This document shows, piece after piece, positions 16,333 to 25,402 of a DNA stretch of 64,000 nucleotides (positions within the stretch are counted from its first letter, which is position 1; each line of letters starts with the position of its first letter). This stretch comes from CAWBJP01 sp044867425 (GTDB lineage Bacteria > Actinomycetota > Acidimicrobiia > IMCC26256 > BP-133). The notes beneath the pieces were generated by a model. That model was not told the DNA's origin. It saw only the letters and a program-made list of their open reading frames with translations, and ran no database searches. The DNA lies in contig JBIOUX010000178.1 of the NCBI GenBank assembly GCA_044867425.1, positions 1 to 64,000 on the forward strand, read 5' to 3'. A program made the translations under genes and the position numbers.

Positions 16333-16787
16333 TGGCGACGCCCCTGCGCTCGCTGCCCCCCGGGGCCAAGGCCCCCCGCCGGTGGCTGAACCTCCAGACG
16401 GTGCTGCTGGCCGTGGCCGCGGTGGTGGCGGTCAACCTGCTGGTGGCGGCGGTCGTCATCGGCGGCCGGGAAGAGGGGCCGGAGCTGCCGTCCAACATCG
16501 AGTCCGTCATCCCCGCCCCGGGCACCGGCATGCTGGCCCAGGATGACGTGGGGGCGGATCTGCTCGACACCTTCACCGGCGCCCTGCTGATCGACGGGCT
16601 CGAGATCCCCGAGGACCAGCTGCGGATCAACCGCCCCCTGGGGCAGGTCTCGTTCCGGCCCGGCCCGGGCAAGGACATCGCCCGGCTGGAGGAGGGCCTG
16701 CACTCGGCCACCATCATCTACTGGCCCCAGGACCGGAGCCGGGAGGACGCCGCCCGATCCTTCACCTGGTCCTTCCGGGCCCACTAG
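16332..16787 (+). CDS. Membrane-anchored hypothetical protein
   Basis: The 151-residue protein has a basic Pro-rich N-terminus, one membrane helix near residues 21-45 and an extracytoplasmic domain of about 100 residues (NIESVIPAPGTGMLAQDDVG opening). It is coupled to the preceding membrane protein by a one-base stop/start overlap, so the two probably form a complex. Function unknown. Confidence 0.62.
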   Translation: MATPLRSLPPGAKAPRRWLNLQTVLLAVAAVVAVNLLVAAVVIGGREEGPELPSNIESVIPAPGTGMLAQDDVGADLLDTFTGALLIDGLEIPEDQLRINRPLGQVSFRPGPGKDIARLEEGLHSATIIYWPQDRSREDAARSFTWSFRAH

Positions 16788-16843
16788 CGCCCGACGGGGG
16801 AGATCCACCACCGGCGGTCGATTCGGGCCCAAGATCAGCGGCG

Positions 16844-17494
16844 ATGCCCGACGGCCCGATGCCCCAGGAGACCGGCCCCACCCTCGAGCGCCTCGGCGGG
16901 GAGCCCTTCGGCACCGTCCTGGCCGACCCGCCGTGGCGCTTCGCCCACCGGACGGGGAAGATCTCGCCCGAGCACCGGCGTCTGTCCCGCTACGACACGT
17001 TGGACTGGAAGGAGATCGCCGCCCTCCCGGTGGGCGAGCTCATGGCTGACCGGTCCCACTGCTACCTCTGGGTACCCAACGCCCTGCTGGCCGAGGGTCT
17101 GGGCGTCCTGGAGGCGTGGGGGTTCGCCTACAAGGGGATGCTGGTGTGGGCCAAGCGGCGCAAGGACGGCGGGCCCGACGGCCGGGGGGTGGGGTTCTAC
17201 TTCCGCAACGTGACCGAACCCGTCCTCTTCGGCGTGCGCGGCCGGCTGCGCACCCTCCCGCCGGCCCGCCGGCAGGTCAACATGATCGAGGCCGTCAAGC
17301 GGGAGCACTCCCGCAAGCCCGACCAGCAGTACGACGTCATCGAGCGCTGCTCGCCCGGCCCCTACCTGGAGCTCTTCGCCCGCTACCCGCGACTCGGATG
17401 GGAGTCCTGGGGTGACGAGTCCGATCCGGGCACGGTGCCCCGGGGCCGCCTCCACATCCGCTACGGGAAGACGGTCGGGTCAGCCCTCGAGTAG
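16844..17494 (+). CDS. MT-A70 family adenine-N6 methyltransferase
   Basis: The 216-residue protein carries the DPPW catalytic motif (residues about 27-30) with the class-I methyltransferase fold features of the MT-A70 family (CYLWVPNALLAEGLGVLEAWGF, then NVTEPVLFGVRG and the RHSRKP-like substrate region EHSRKPDQQYDVIERC). In bacteria such proteins methylate adenine in DNA and are often phage-derived. No restriction enzyme or phage gene is adjacent, so this is an orphan. Its last 15 bp overlap the 3' end of ligA on the opposite strand. Confidence 0.85.
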   Translation: MPDGPMPQETGPTLERLGGEPFGTVLADPPWRFAHRTGKISPEHRRLSRYDTLDWKEIAALPVGELMADRSHCYLWVPNALLAEGLGVLEAWGFAYKGMLVWAKRRKDGGPDGRGVGFYFRNVTEPVLFGVRGRLRTLPPARRQVNMIEAVKREHSRKPDQQYDVIERCSPGPYLELFARYPRLGWESWGDESDPGTVPRGRLHIRYGKTVGSALE

Positions 17495-19516
17495 GGCCCT
17501 CAGGCCGTCCTCGTCGAGGACCGGGACACCCAGCGTCTGGGCCTTGTCGAGCTTGGAGCCGGGGCTCTCCCCCGCCACCACGTAGGCCGTCTTCTTGGAG
17601 ACGCTGCCCGAGACCTTGCCTCCGGCCGCCTCGATGGCGGCCTGGGCCTCGTCCCGGGTCATCCCGGCCAGGGTCCCGGTGAGCACGAGGGTGAGCCCGG
17701 CCAGGGGCGGCGCCCCGGCGTCGCCGGTACCGGCGGGCCGCTTCGGTCCCTCCAGGTTCACCCCGGCCGCCCGCAGCTTGTCCACCACCTCCCGGTTGCG
17801 GTCGGCGGCGAAGAAGCGCTGCACGCTCTCGGCGATGATCGGCCCGACACCCTCCACCGCCACCAGCTCCTCGAGGGACGCCTCGGCGATGCGGTCCATG
17901 TGACCGAGGTCGGCGGCCAGGGCGATGGCCGCGGTGGGCCCGACGTGGCGGATGCCCAGGCCGACCAGCAGCTTGGCCAGGGGCTTGGCCTTGGACGCCT
18001 CGATGGCGGCCACCAGGTTGTCGGCCGACCGCTCGGCGAAGCGCTCCATGGACAGGACCGTGTCCTTGGACAGGGAGTAGATGTCGGCCACGTCGCTCAC
18101 CAGGCCCCGCTCGCACAGCTGGGAGGCCAGCTTCTCGCCCAGCCCCTCGATGTCCATCGCCCCCCGGGAGGCGAAGTGGAGCACCCGCTGGACCCGCTGG
18201 GCCGGGCACTCCAGGTCGACGCAGTACTGGTCGGCCTCGCCCTCGAGGCGGACCAGGGGTCCGCCACACACCGGGCAGGTGGTGGGGAAGACCCAGGGCG
18301 CTGCGCCCTCGGGGCGGCGGGCCAGGACGGGGGCCACCACCTCGGGGATCACGTCGCCCGCCTTGCGGACGATGACCGTGTCGCCCTCCCGGATGTCCTT
18401 GCGGGCCACCTCGTCCTGGTTGTGGAGGGTGGCCCGGGCCACGGTGGACCCGCCCACGAACACCGGCTCGAGCTGGGCGAAGGGAGTGGCCCGCCCGGTG
18501 CGGCCGATGGAGACGAAGATGTGCTCGAGGCGGGTCGTCTTCTCCTCGGGGGGGAACTTGAAGGCGATGGCCCACCGGGGTGCCTTGCTGGTGGCGCCCA
18601 GGCGCCGGCGCTGGTCGAGGTCGTCGACCTTGACCACGGCCCCGTCGACCTCGTAGCCCAGGTCGTGGCGGTGCTCCAGGGTGGCGGCGGCGAAGCCGTG
18701 GACCCCCTCCAGGTCGGTGAAGCGTTCCACCCGGTCGTTGACCGGCAGGCCGGCACCGGCCAGCCACTCCAATGTCTCCCAGTGGGTGGCCAGCGGCTGG
18801 CCGCCCTCCCTGGCGCCCACCCCGTAACAGAAGAGGGACAGGTTGCGGCTGGCGGTGACGGCGGCGTCGAGCTGACGGAGCGAGCCGGCGGCGGCGTTGC
18901 GGGGGTTGGCGAAGAGCCGCTTGCCCGCCTCGCCCTGCCGGCGGTTGAGCTCGGCGAAGGCGGCCAGGCCCATGAACACCTCGCCCCGCACCTCCATCAC
19001 CGTGGGCGGGTCGGACAGGTCCAGGCGCCGGGGCACCGAGGCGATGGTGAGGATGTTGGCGGTGACGTCCTCGCCGGTCACGCCGTCCCCCCTGGTGGCG
19101 GCCCGGGTCAGACGGCCGTCCTCGTAGGTGAGGGACACGGCCAGCCCGTCGAGCTTGGGCTCGCCCACGAAGGCCACCGGCTCGGGCACCAGGCGCTCCA
19201 GGCGCTTGCCCCAGGCCAGGAGGTCGGACAGGTCGAAGGCGTTGTCCAGCGACAGCATGGGCACCAGGTGGGTGACCGGACTGAACGTCACCGGACTATC
19301 GGGAGACGGGGCCGCGCCACCAGGCCGGCGGGTCGGGGAATCGGCCGTGGCCAGCTCGGGATGGTCGGCCTCGATCCGGGCCAGCTCCCGGACCAGCTCG
19401 TCGTACTCGGCGTCGGAGACCTCGGGGTCGTCGAGCTCGTAGTACCGCCGATTGTGGTGGTCGATCAGCTCCCGCAGCTCGACCGCCCGGACCTCCAGGT
19501 CGTCTCGCGCGTCCAT
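17480..19516 (-). CDS. ligA: NAD-dependent DNA ligase LigA
   Basis: The protein has 678 residues, the normal length. An Ia domain (HNRRYYELDDPEVSDAEYD) binds NAD; the adenylation motif KLDG is at residues 121-124 (active-site Lys121). An OB fold and a zinc finger (CPVCGG ... YCVDLECP) follow, then HhH motifs and a C-terminal BRCT domain. It joins Okazaki fragments and repair nicks. ATG 19516 has a TACGCT box 7 bases upstream and no Shine-Dalgarno sequence. Confidence 0.96.
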   Translation of the reverse strand: MDARDDLEVRAVELRELIDHHNRRYYELDDPEVSDAEYDELVRELARIEADHPELATADSPTRRPGGAAPSPDSPVTFSPVTHLVPMLSLDNAFDLSDLLAWGKRLERLVPEPVAFVGEPKLDGLAVSLTYEDGRLTRAATRGDGVTGEDVTANILTIASVPRRLDLSDPPTVMEVRGEVFMGLAAFAELNRRQGEAGKRLFANPRNAAAGSLRQLDAAVTASRNLSLFCYGVGAREGGQPLATHWETLEWLAGAGLPVNDRVERFTDLEGVHGFAAATLEHRHDLGYEVDGAVVKVDDLDQRRRLGATSKAPRWAIAFKFPPEEKTTRLEHIFVSIGRTGRATPFAQLEPVFVGGSTVARATLHNQDEVARKDIREGDTVIVRKAGDVIPEVVAPVLARRPEGAAPWVFPTTCPVCGGPLVRLEGEADQYCVDLECPAQRVQRVLHFASRGAMDIEGLGEKLASQLCERGLVSDVADIYSLSKDTVLSMERFAERSADNLVAAIEASKAKPLAKLLVGLGIRHVGPTAAIALAADLGHMDRIAEASLEELVAVEGVGPIIAESVQRFFAADRNREVVDKLRAAGVNLEGPKRPAGTGDAGAPPLAGLTLVLTGTLAGMTRDEAQAAIEAAGGKVSGSVSKKTAYVVAGESPGSKLDKAQTLGVPVLDEDGLRALLEG

Positions 19517-19523
19517 TGGCACG

Positions 19524-19529
19524 AGCGTA
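19524..19529 (-). promoter_or_regulatory. TANNNT-type -10 element before ligA
   Basis: TACGCT on the minus strand lies 7 bases before ATG 19516, consistent with a leaderless transcript. Confidence 0.4.
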
Positions 19530-19556
19530 ACGAGTGCCTGTGACCGGCTCGTGCCG

Positions 19557-20321
19557 TCAGCGCACGGACCAGTCGCCGTCCAACCTGTCGCCGTCGCTCC
19601 AGCTGGACTGCTGGCGAACGCCTTCGGAGGTTCTCGCGTCGGTGCCGTTTTCGCCCTTGCCCCGCTCGACGACCTCCTCCGCAGGTTGGCCATCGCGGTA
19701 GTAGGCGGAGACGAGCGAGCGGGATCCACCGCTGCGGAAGCGGACGTAGACCTTGTCCGGACCGTCGTCGACCACGACGACGTCGTAGCCGGAGTTGGGC
19801 CGGGCCCACAGCAGGCGGACCTGGGCGTCCTCGTAGTGCACGGCCACCGTCCCGCCCCGGCTGGTGATGGTGCGGGTCTCACCTCTCGGGGCGGTGGTCG
19901 GCGTCGGTTGCGGAGGGTCCGGCGGCGTGGCCACCTGCGGCGGGGCGGGCGGGGGCGCCGCCGTCGTGGGTGGCGTGGGCGGCGGTGGCGGCGCGGTCGT
20001 GGTCGTCGGGCCGGCCGTCGCCCCCGGGCGAGGGGGCGCACTCGCCGGGGGCTTCGGGGCCGGCTTCGACACCGGGTCAGGGAGGGGCGGAGCCGACCCA
20101 GTGTCAGGCGGTGCCGGAGGTGCGGCTATCTCCGGCGCCTCGGGCGCCTCCTGGGTGTTCCCGGCGGAGAGAGCCTGGAGCACTTCAGGGCGGGAGAGCG
20201 GAGCGATCCGCCCCCCCGTGATACCCGACGTGACCAGCTGGACCCCGGACAGGCCGAGGAGAACCCCGGTCGAGGTTCCGAGCGCCCAGCTGAGCGCGAG
20301 GGCACGGCGCACGCACCACAT
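19557..20321 (-). CDS. Membrane-anchored Pro/Thr-rich secreted protein
   Basis: About 254 residues: a signal-anchor (ALALSWALGTSTGVLLGLSGVQLV), a long Pro/Ala/Thr spacer (about 60-145), and a C-terminal beta-type domain of about 100 residues (TRTITSRGGTVAVHYEDAQVRLLWARP) that looks like a ligand-sensing or surface domain. ATG 20321 is chosen; GTG 20342 would add 7 residues. It diverges from a response regulator and may be its target or signal input, which is inference from position only. Confidence 0.68.
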   Translation of the reverse strand: MWCVRRALALSWALGTSTGVLLGLSGVQLVTSGITGGRIAPLSRPEVLQALSAGNTQEAPEAPEIAAPPAPPDTGSAPPLPDPVSKPAPKPPASAPPRPGATAGPTTTTAPPPPPTPPTTAAPPPAPPQVATPPDPPQPTPTTAPRGETRTITSRGGTVAVHYEDAQVRLLWARPNSGYDVVVVDDGPDKVYVRFRSGGSRSLVSAYYRDGQPAEEVVERGKGENGTDARTSEGVRQQSSWSDGDRLDGDWSVR

Positions 20322-20342
20322 GATGTGGGCACTGCGCCACAC

Positions 20343-20404
20343 TCAGAGTGAATGTGATGTTAAATCAACCTCAAATAGCTCCCGAGGGTGGAACATGGAG
20401 GGCT
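20343..20404. promoter_or_regulatory. AT-rich divergent promoter region
   Basis: This 62-bp spacer between the secreted protein (minus) and the response regulator (plus) is much richer in A+T than its surroundings, with TTAAAT and AAATAG on the plus strand and TTGATT on the minus strand. It should hold promoters for both genes. GGAGG just before 20405 is the ribosome-binding site. Confidence 0.35.
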
Positions 20405-21088
20405 GTGGCGTCGATTGCCCTGATTGAGGACGACCAGCGGATCCGGGCTGCGCTGGTCCGCGCCCTGGCCGAGCGGGGCCACACGGTCCAGGCCGCCTCC
20501 CGGGCGATGGAGGGGCTGTCCCAGGTCCTGGAGTGGCGGCCGGACGTTGTCGTCCTCGATCTGGGCCTGCCCGACCTTGACGGCTCGGAGCTGTTGAAGA
20601 TGATCCGGGCCGTGAGCCCGGTACCGGTCATCGTGGCCACCGCCCGCGACGACGAGGCGGAGATCGTCCGCCTCCTGGACCGCGGCGCCGACGACTACCT
20701 GACCAAGCCCTTCTCCGCCGATCAGCTCGACGCCCGCATCCGGGCGGTGTTGCGCCGGGCATCGGCGGCCCCGGAGCCCGATGCCATCACCGTCGGCGAG
20801 CTGACCATCGACCGGGCCACCCGGGAGGCCACCCTGGCCGGCCAGCCCTTGGGGCTGACCCGGCTGGAGTTCGACCTGCTGTGGTACCTGGCCCGCCGGC
20901 AGGGCACGGTGGTGTCCAAGCGGGACCTGGTGGGCGAGGTCTGGCGCCAGCCCTACGGCGGGGCCGACCGCACCGTGGACGTGCACCTGTCCTGGCTGCG
21001 GCGCAAGCTGGGGGAGACGGCGGCCGAGCCCCGCTACCTCCACACCGTGCGGGGCGTCGGGGTGAAGCTGGTCGACCCCGGGGCTTGA
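20405..21088 (+). CDS. OmpR/PhoB-family response regulator
   Basis: The 227-residue protein has an N-terminal receiver domain (acidic pair EDD, phosphoacceptor in VVVLDLGLPDLDG, T in VATAR, Lys in TKPFSADQ) and a C-terminal winged helix (RTVDVHLSWLRRKL, RGVGVKL). GTG 20405 follows GGAGGG closely. It precedes its histidine kinase gene by 35 bp and is the DNA-binding output of that pair. Confidence 0.92.
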   Translation: MASIALIEDDQRIRAALVRALAERGHTVQAASRAMEGLSQVLEWRPDVVVLDLGLPDLDGSELLKMIRAVSPVPVIVATARDDEAEIVRLLDRGADDYLTKPFSADQLDARIRAVLRRASAAPEPDAITVGELTIDRATREATLAGQPLGLTRLEFDLLWYLARRQGTVVSKRDLVGEVWRQPYGGADRTVDVHLSWLRRKLGETAAEPRYLHTVRGVGVKLVDPGA

Positions 21089-21123
21089 GTGGCTGGCGGA
21101 CCGCTGCGCCCCGCCGTCCACCC

Positions 21124-22422
21124 ATGAGGCGCCGGCTCGTCGTCCTGGCCGCGGCCAACACGGTGATGGTGGCCCTGGCCTTCCTGGTGCCGCTGGCCGT
21201 GCTGGTCCGCACGCTGGCCCGTGACCGGGCTCTCAACGCCGCCGAGCTCGAGGCCCAGTCGCTGGCCCCGGCCCTGTCGTTGACCCAGGAGCCGAGCGCG
21301 CTGGAGGTGGCCGTGCTGGCCACCAACGCCGGGGCGGCGGGGCGCCTCGTCATCTTCCTGCCCGACGGCACCCGGGTGGGCAAGCCGAGCTCTTCCGTGG
21401 CCGGGCGGGCCGACCAGGAGAATCTGGCCCTCGCCCGCCGGGGCCGGGCCTTCTCCGCCGCCGCCCCGGGCGGGGCCGAGGTGCTCGTCCCCGTGGCCCT
21501 GACCCAGTCCCAGACGGCGGTGGTGCGGGCCTACGTGCCGAACGCCGTGCTCAGCCGGGGGGTGGTCTCGGCCTGGGCCATGGAGGTGGCCGTCGGGGTG
21601 GCGCTGGTGACCCTGGCCGTCCTCCTGGCCGACCGGATGGCCCGCAGCATCGTCCGGCCCGTCAAGGCGCTGGCCGGCGCCGCCCAGCGTCTGGGAGAAG
21701 GCGATCTGACCGTCCGCATCCCGCCCGAGGGCCCGCCCGAGATCGTCCAGGCGGCGGTGGCCTTCAACTTCCTGGGCCATCGGGTGGGTGAGCTGCTGGC
21801 CGCCGAACGGGAGCTGGTGGCCGACCTCTCCCACCGGCTGCGCACGCCACTCACCGCCCTCCGCCTCGACGTCGAGGGGGTGGCCGACCCCGAGGACTCC
21901 CGCCGGCTGTCCGAGGACGTCGATGAGCTGCAGCGGGCGGTGGACGCCGTCATCCGCCAGGCCCGACGCCCGGTCCGCACCGAGATCGGACCCCTGGCCG
22001 ACCCGGTGGCCGTGGCCCGGGCCCGGGCCGAGTTCTGGGCGCCCCTGGCCGAAGACCAGGGCCGGCGCTGGGAGCTGGAGGTGAACGGGGGGGGCGGCGT
22101 GGTGGCCGTCTCCGTCGAGGAGCTGGAGGCCGCCCTCGACGCCCTGCTGGGCAACGTCTTCATCCACACCCCCGAGGGCACCGCCTTCCGGCTGATCGTC
22201 AGCCCCCGGGCCGGCGGCGGTGCCCGCCTGACGGTGGAGGACGACGGTCCCGGCCTCTCCGGCGACCTGGTGGCCCGGGGCGTGAGCGGCGTCGGTTCCA
22301 CCGGCCTCGGCCTGGACATCGCCCGCCGCACGGCGGAGGCCGCCGGCGGCTCCCTGCGCATCGCCACCGGCCCGCAGGGCGGGGCCCGGATCGAGCTGGA
22401 CCTGCCCGCCGGGCCGGGCTAG
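21124..22422 (+). CDS. Sensor histidine kinase
   Basis: The 432-residue protein has a membrane helix near the N-terminus (VMVALAFLVPLAVLV), an extracellular sensor of about 120 residues, a second helix (AVGVALVTLAVLLA), a HAMP domain, the H-box SHRLRTPLTALRLD with the phosphorylated His, and an ATPase domain (GNVFIHTPEGT N-box, EDDGPGL G1, GSTGLGLDIA G2). The substitution of Ser-Thr-Gly in G2 is within family variation. It partners the response regulator upstream. The signal is unknown. Confidence 0.92.
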   Translation: MRRRLVVLAAANTVMVALAFLVPLAVLVRTLARDRALNAAELEAQSLAPALSLTQEPSALEVAVLATNAGAAGRLVIFLPDGTRVGKPSSSVAGRADQENLALARRGRAFSAAAPGGAEVLVPVALTQSQTAVVRAYVPNAVLSRGVVSAWAMEVAVGVALVTLAVLLADRMARSIVRPVKALAGAAQRLGEGDLTVRIPPEGPPEIVQAAVAFNFLGHRVGELLAAERELVADLSHRLRTPLTALRLDVEGVADPEDSRRLSEDVDELQRAVDAVIRQARRPVRTEIGPLADPVAVARARAEFWAPLAEDQGRRWELEVNGGGGVVAVSVEELEAALDALLGNVFIHTPEGTAFRLIVSPRAGGGARLTVEDDGPGLSGDLVARGVSGVGSTGLGLDIARRTAEAAGGSLRIATGPQGGARIELDLPAGPG

Positions 22423-22665
22423 CTCCGCGAAGCGGCGCTCGTCCGCAACCCACGTGCGTTGCCCAGGAACGCCGCTCGCCGATTTGTCCGGTTGGCATGG
22501 CCGGGTCAGTCAACCGTAAGACGGGCTTCAGCGGCCCTTCACGGCACCGACCCTGGGCTGACATGCCGGCAGGTTTCCATAGGCGTTGTGGATTGCCGGG
22601 CTGCCGGCAGGGGTACGACGACCCCCCGTTGTGTCCGGCCCGCTCGACCCGAGGAGGTGATGCCC

Positions 22666-23178
22666 GTGCCCACCGCGCTCGTCACCGGCGCCCCCGAATG
22701 GGTGCCCCACGTCGCCATCGCATTGAAGTCGGAGGGCTTCGACATCGTTTCCGCCGGAGAAGAAGCGCCCCTGGCGCCCGGTTCTCTGGACTGCTACGTG
22801 CAACTCCCTGGCGTTGCCCCTGTCCCGAACCAGCGTGCCCTCAGCCGGGCCCGCTCGGTGGTCGCCGACGACCTGCTGACCCGCGTCGACGTCGCCACCC
22901 GTCTCGCCCCCTGCCTGGCGCCCCACGCCGTCGTCCTCCTCGTCGGTGAGGAGTCACTCCGGTGGCCGCTCGAGATGCTGGCCGAGGCCATCGCCGCCGA
23001 GGCCCGGGGCGTGCAGGCCAAGGTGGTGGGAGGCTCCCGTCCGCCGTCGGAGATCGCCGCCCTGGCCCACCCCAACGGCCAGCCCCGGTCATGGCGCTCC
23101 TACCTGGACGAAGCTCCCGAACTCGGCTTCGCCGACTGGCGCGACGAGGTGATCTGCCTCACCAGCTCGGCCGGCTGA
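22666..23178 (+). CDS. Hypothetical protein with Rossmann-like N-terminus
   Basis: About 171 residues. The first strand-turn-helix (ALVTGAPEWVPHVAIALKSEGFDIVSAG) resembles a short-chain dehydrogenase opening, but the glycine pattern, catalytic Tyr and Lys are absent. It may be a degenerate or non-catalytic relative. AGGAGG at 22652-22657 favours GTG 22666 (8-base spacing) over ATG 22660. The 240 bp upstream contain a TGCCGGCAGG sequence twice (22563 and 22605) but no gene. Confidence 0.6.
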   Translation: MPTALVTGAPEWVPHVAIALKSEGFDIVSAGEEAPLAPGSLDCYVQLPGVAPVPNQRALSRARSVVADDLLTRVDVATRLAPCLAPHAVVLLVGEESLRWPLEMLAEAIAAEARGVQAKVVGGSRPPSEIAALAHPNGQPRSWRSYLDEAPELGFADWRDEVICLTSSAG

Positions 23179-23190
23179 CGGCCCGGGGCT

Positions 23191-24381
23191 TCAAGCTCCG
23201 CCGTCGTCGCCTTCCTTTTTCTCCCTGCTCTCCTTCTCCTCCCCGTCAGCCACCTCGCCCGGCGCCGTAGCCTGGGGCTTCTCCTCCGGGCCCGGCTTCC
23301 GGTCCCCCTCCATGCCGGGCAGCGACGGCTCGGCCGGCGCCGACACCGGAGGCCGGACCGGGGGTCCGCCGATGGCCGGCTCCCGGGAGGCCATCGACCC
23401 CGTGCTGGGCGCGGTGGGGGGCCGCCAGATCTCGGTGTCGGACTCGGCCGGAAGGTCCGGCTTGGCCGGCATCTCCGGCTTGGCCGGCATCTCCGGCTTG
23501 CTCGTCAGCGGCTGGGGCCGGGCCGGCATGGATACACCGGCGGACGGGGTCGGGTCAGTGGCCAAGCTGGGCTCGGGTGGAGTCATCGCCGGCCGGTCAG
23601 GCTCCGGCGGCATCGACGGTTCGGAGGACGGCGGCATCGGCGGTCCGGAGGACGGCGGCATCGGCGGTCCGGAGGACGGCGCCACCGGCGGTCCGGAGGA
23701 CGGCGCCACCGACGGTTCGGAGGACGGCGCCACCGACGGCATGGCCGGCGAGGACGCCGGGCCGGCACCTGGGGCGGACGGGCTGAGACCAGGGGCGTCC
23801 GGCCGGGCCTCGGGACGGTCGGCACCCGAGGTCGAGGGGCCGGGCCGGTGCGGAAGAGAAGGGGTGGCCGGGGTCGGACCGCCCGGGGCCGGACCCGGCC
23901 GGGGGGGCGAGGACGGAGGCGACGGTACCGGCCGGCTGGGCAGCGACGGCGTGGCCGGCGCCGGGCGCGGCGGGGTCGGCGAGGCGGCGGGAGCGGCGGG
24001 CCGGGGCGCGGGCTTGGCCGGGTCGGCTCCCGGCTTCGCCGCCGGCGCGGCCGGGCGGGCGGCGGGCTTGGCCGCGGCCGGCGCGGGCTTGGCCGCCGGG
24101 GCGGCGGGCTTGGCCGGAGCAGCCTTGGCCGGGGCCTTGGCGGCCGCCGGCTTGGCGCTCTTGGCCGTGGGCTTGGCGCTCTTGGCCGCCGGCTTGGCCG
24201 CCTTGGCGCTCTTGGCCGCCGGCTTCGCCGCTTTGGCCGCCGGCCGGCCGAGGGTGCCCAGCACCAGCTCCCGGCTGGCGTCGAGGGCGGCGAGCACGTC
24301 CTCGGCGTCGGCGAACTCACGGCGCAGCACCAGGCTGAACCGCTTCAGCACGTCCAGGTCCACAAGTCTCACGTCGGCCAC
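23191..24381 (-). CDS. Low-complexity Lys/Ala- and Pro/Ser-rich protein
   Basis: The 396-residue protein starts at GTG 24381 (GGGGGAG seven bases before). About 45 ordered residues (LVDLDVLKRFSLVLRREFADA) come first, then an Ala/Lys/Pro block of KPAAKSAK-type repeats like the tail of histone H1, then long Pro/Ser/Gly and Pro/Glu/Lys repeats, and an acidic C-terminus. No signal peptide or membrane helix. The Lys/Ala block suggests nucleic-acid or polyanion binding. Function unknown. Confidence 0.65.
   Translation of the reverse strand: MADVRLVDLDVLKRFSLVLRREFADAEDVLAALDASRELVLGTLGRPAAKAAKPAAKSAKAAKPAAKSAKPTAKSAKPAAAKAPAKAAPAKPAAPAAKPAPAAAKPAARPAAPAAKPGADPAKPAPRPAAPAASPTPPRPAPATPSLPSRPVPSPPSSPPRPGPAPGGPTPATPSLPHRPGPSTSGADRPEARPDAPGLSPSAPGAGPASSPAMPSVAPSSEPSVAPSSGPPVAPSSGPPMPPSSGPPMPPSSEPSMPPEPDRPAMTPPEPSLATDPTPSAGVSMPARPQPLTSKPEMPAKPEMPAKPDLPAESDTEIWRPPTAPSTGSMASREPAIGGPPVRPPVSAPAEPSLPGMEGDRKPGPEEKPQATAPGEVADGEEKESREKKEGDDGGA
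23617..23745 (-). repeat. 24-bp tandem repeats coding an APSSGPPx motif
   Basis: At least five near-identical 24-bp units, each encoding eight residues around PSSGPP or PSSEPS. They lie in the Pro-rich part of the low-complexity protein. Confidence 0.75.
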
Positions 24382-24496
24382 GAGTCGCTCCCCCAGGTCG
24401 GTCCCATTGGGCCGCCGGTAGTATACGGGCCCTCTCTCCCGACCCACCGGAGGACCGCTGCTCGTCCGGCTCCTGCCCGTCGCCTGGGCGTCGCTG

Positions 24497-25330
24497 GTGC
24501 TCACCGCCGGACCGGCGGCCGCCGCCGCTCTCGACCCGTGGTCCTCCTCTTCCCGCATCCTGGCCGAGGTGATGCTCTGGGGCGTCTGGGCCGGCGTCCT
24601 GGTGGCCACGCTGGTGCGACGCCCCGTGGGCCTCACCGCCCTGCGGGTGGCGGCGGGGCTGGCCGTGCTGGCCGCCGTTCTGGCCGCCCTCCGGGATGCG
24701 GGCGGCGTCAGCGCCGCCGCTCTGGCCGGGACCGTGGTCGTGGCCGGCCTGGCCCTGCACCCGGTCGTCGGTCTGGCCTTCGTGAACGGAGCGGCCTACG
24801 GCGACGAGCGCCGCTTCCCGCTGCGCCTGCCCCCCGCTCTCCTGCTCGGGCCGTTGCCCCTGGCCGTCCCCGCCCTGGGCGTGGCCGCCGTGGCCGGCCC
24901 CCTCCTGCTGGCCGGGGGCCACCCCGTGGCCGGTGTCCTGGCCGTGGCCGCCGGCTGGCCCCTGGCCGGTGGCCTGGCCCGCTCCCTCCACTCGCTGTCC
25001 CAGCGGTGGGCCGTGCTCGTGCCCGCCGGCATCGTGCTCAAGGACCCCCTCGCCCTGACCGATCCGGTGCTCTTCCCCCGCGAGCGGGTCGCCTCCCTGC
25101 GGCCCCTCCCCTATCCCAACGAGCCGGCGACCGACGTGTGCGACCTGCGCCTCGGGGCCGTGGCCGGCTCGCTGGTGCTGGAGCTGAGCGATGAGGCGAC
25201 GCTGGTGCGCACCAACACCCGCCGGCGGGGAGGCGAGATCGTCCGGGCCCGCCGGCTGGCCTTCTCCCCCCGGCTTCCCGACCTGCTCCTGGCGGACGCC
25301 GTCCGCCGCCGCACCGCCGCCGCCGGCTGA
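24497..25330 (+). CDS. Multi-pass membrane protein, unknown function
   Basis: About 277 residues with four to six hydrophobic helices in the first 165 and a soluble basic C-terminus (TRRRGGEIVRARRLAFSPRLPDLLLADAVRRR). The start is uncertain. GTG 24497 has no ribosome-binding site, while GGAGG at 24449-24453 precedes an in-frame CTG at 24458 that would add a plausible hydrophobic leader. It diverges from the low-complexity protein gene. No family is recognised. Confidence 0.6.
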   Translation: MLTAGPAAAAALDPWSSSSRILAEVMLWGVWAGVLVATLVRRPVGLTALRVAAGLAVLAAVLAALRDAGGVSAAALAGTVVVAGLALHPVVGLAFVNGAAYGDERRFPLRLPPALLLGPLPLAVPALGVAAVAGPLLLAGGHPVAGVLAVAAGWPLAGGLARSLHSLSQRWAVLVPAGIVLKDPLALTDPVLFPRERVASLRPLPYPNEPATDVCDLRLGAVAGSLVLELSDEATLVRTNTRRRGGEIVRARRLAFSPRLPDLLLADAVRRRTAAAG

Positions 25331-25402
25331 CCCACCCCACCCGTTTGGGGACCGATTTTCTCGGCTGTCCAGAAGATCCGTCACCAGAACCAGCGGGGTT
25401 CG

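Noticed and set aside
22423..22659. Possible tRNA or small RNA in the spacer after the histidine kinase
   Set aside because: No T-loop GTTCRANNC-like sequence or cloverleaf arms; only a repeated TGCCGGCAGG is visible.
23617..23745. 24-bp repeats considered as a CRISPR or regulatory array
   Set aside because: No unique spacers; the units keep the reading frame of a Pro/Ser-rich protein.
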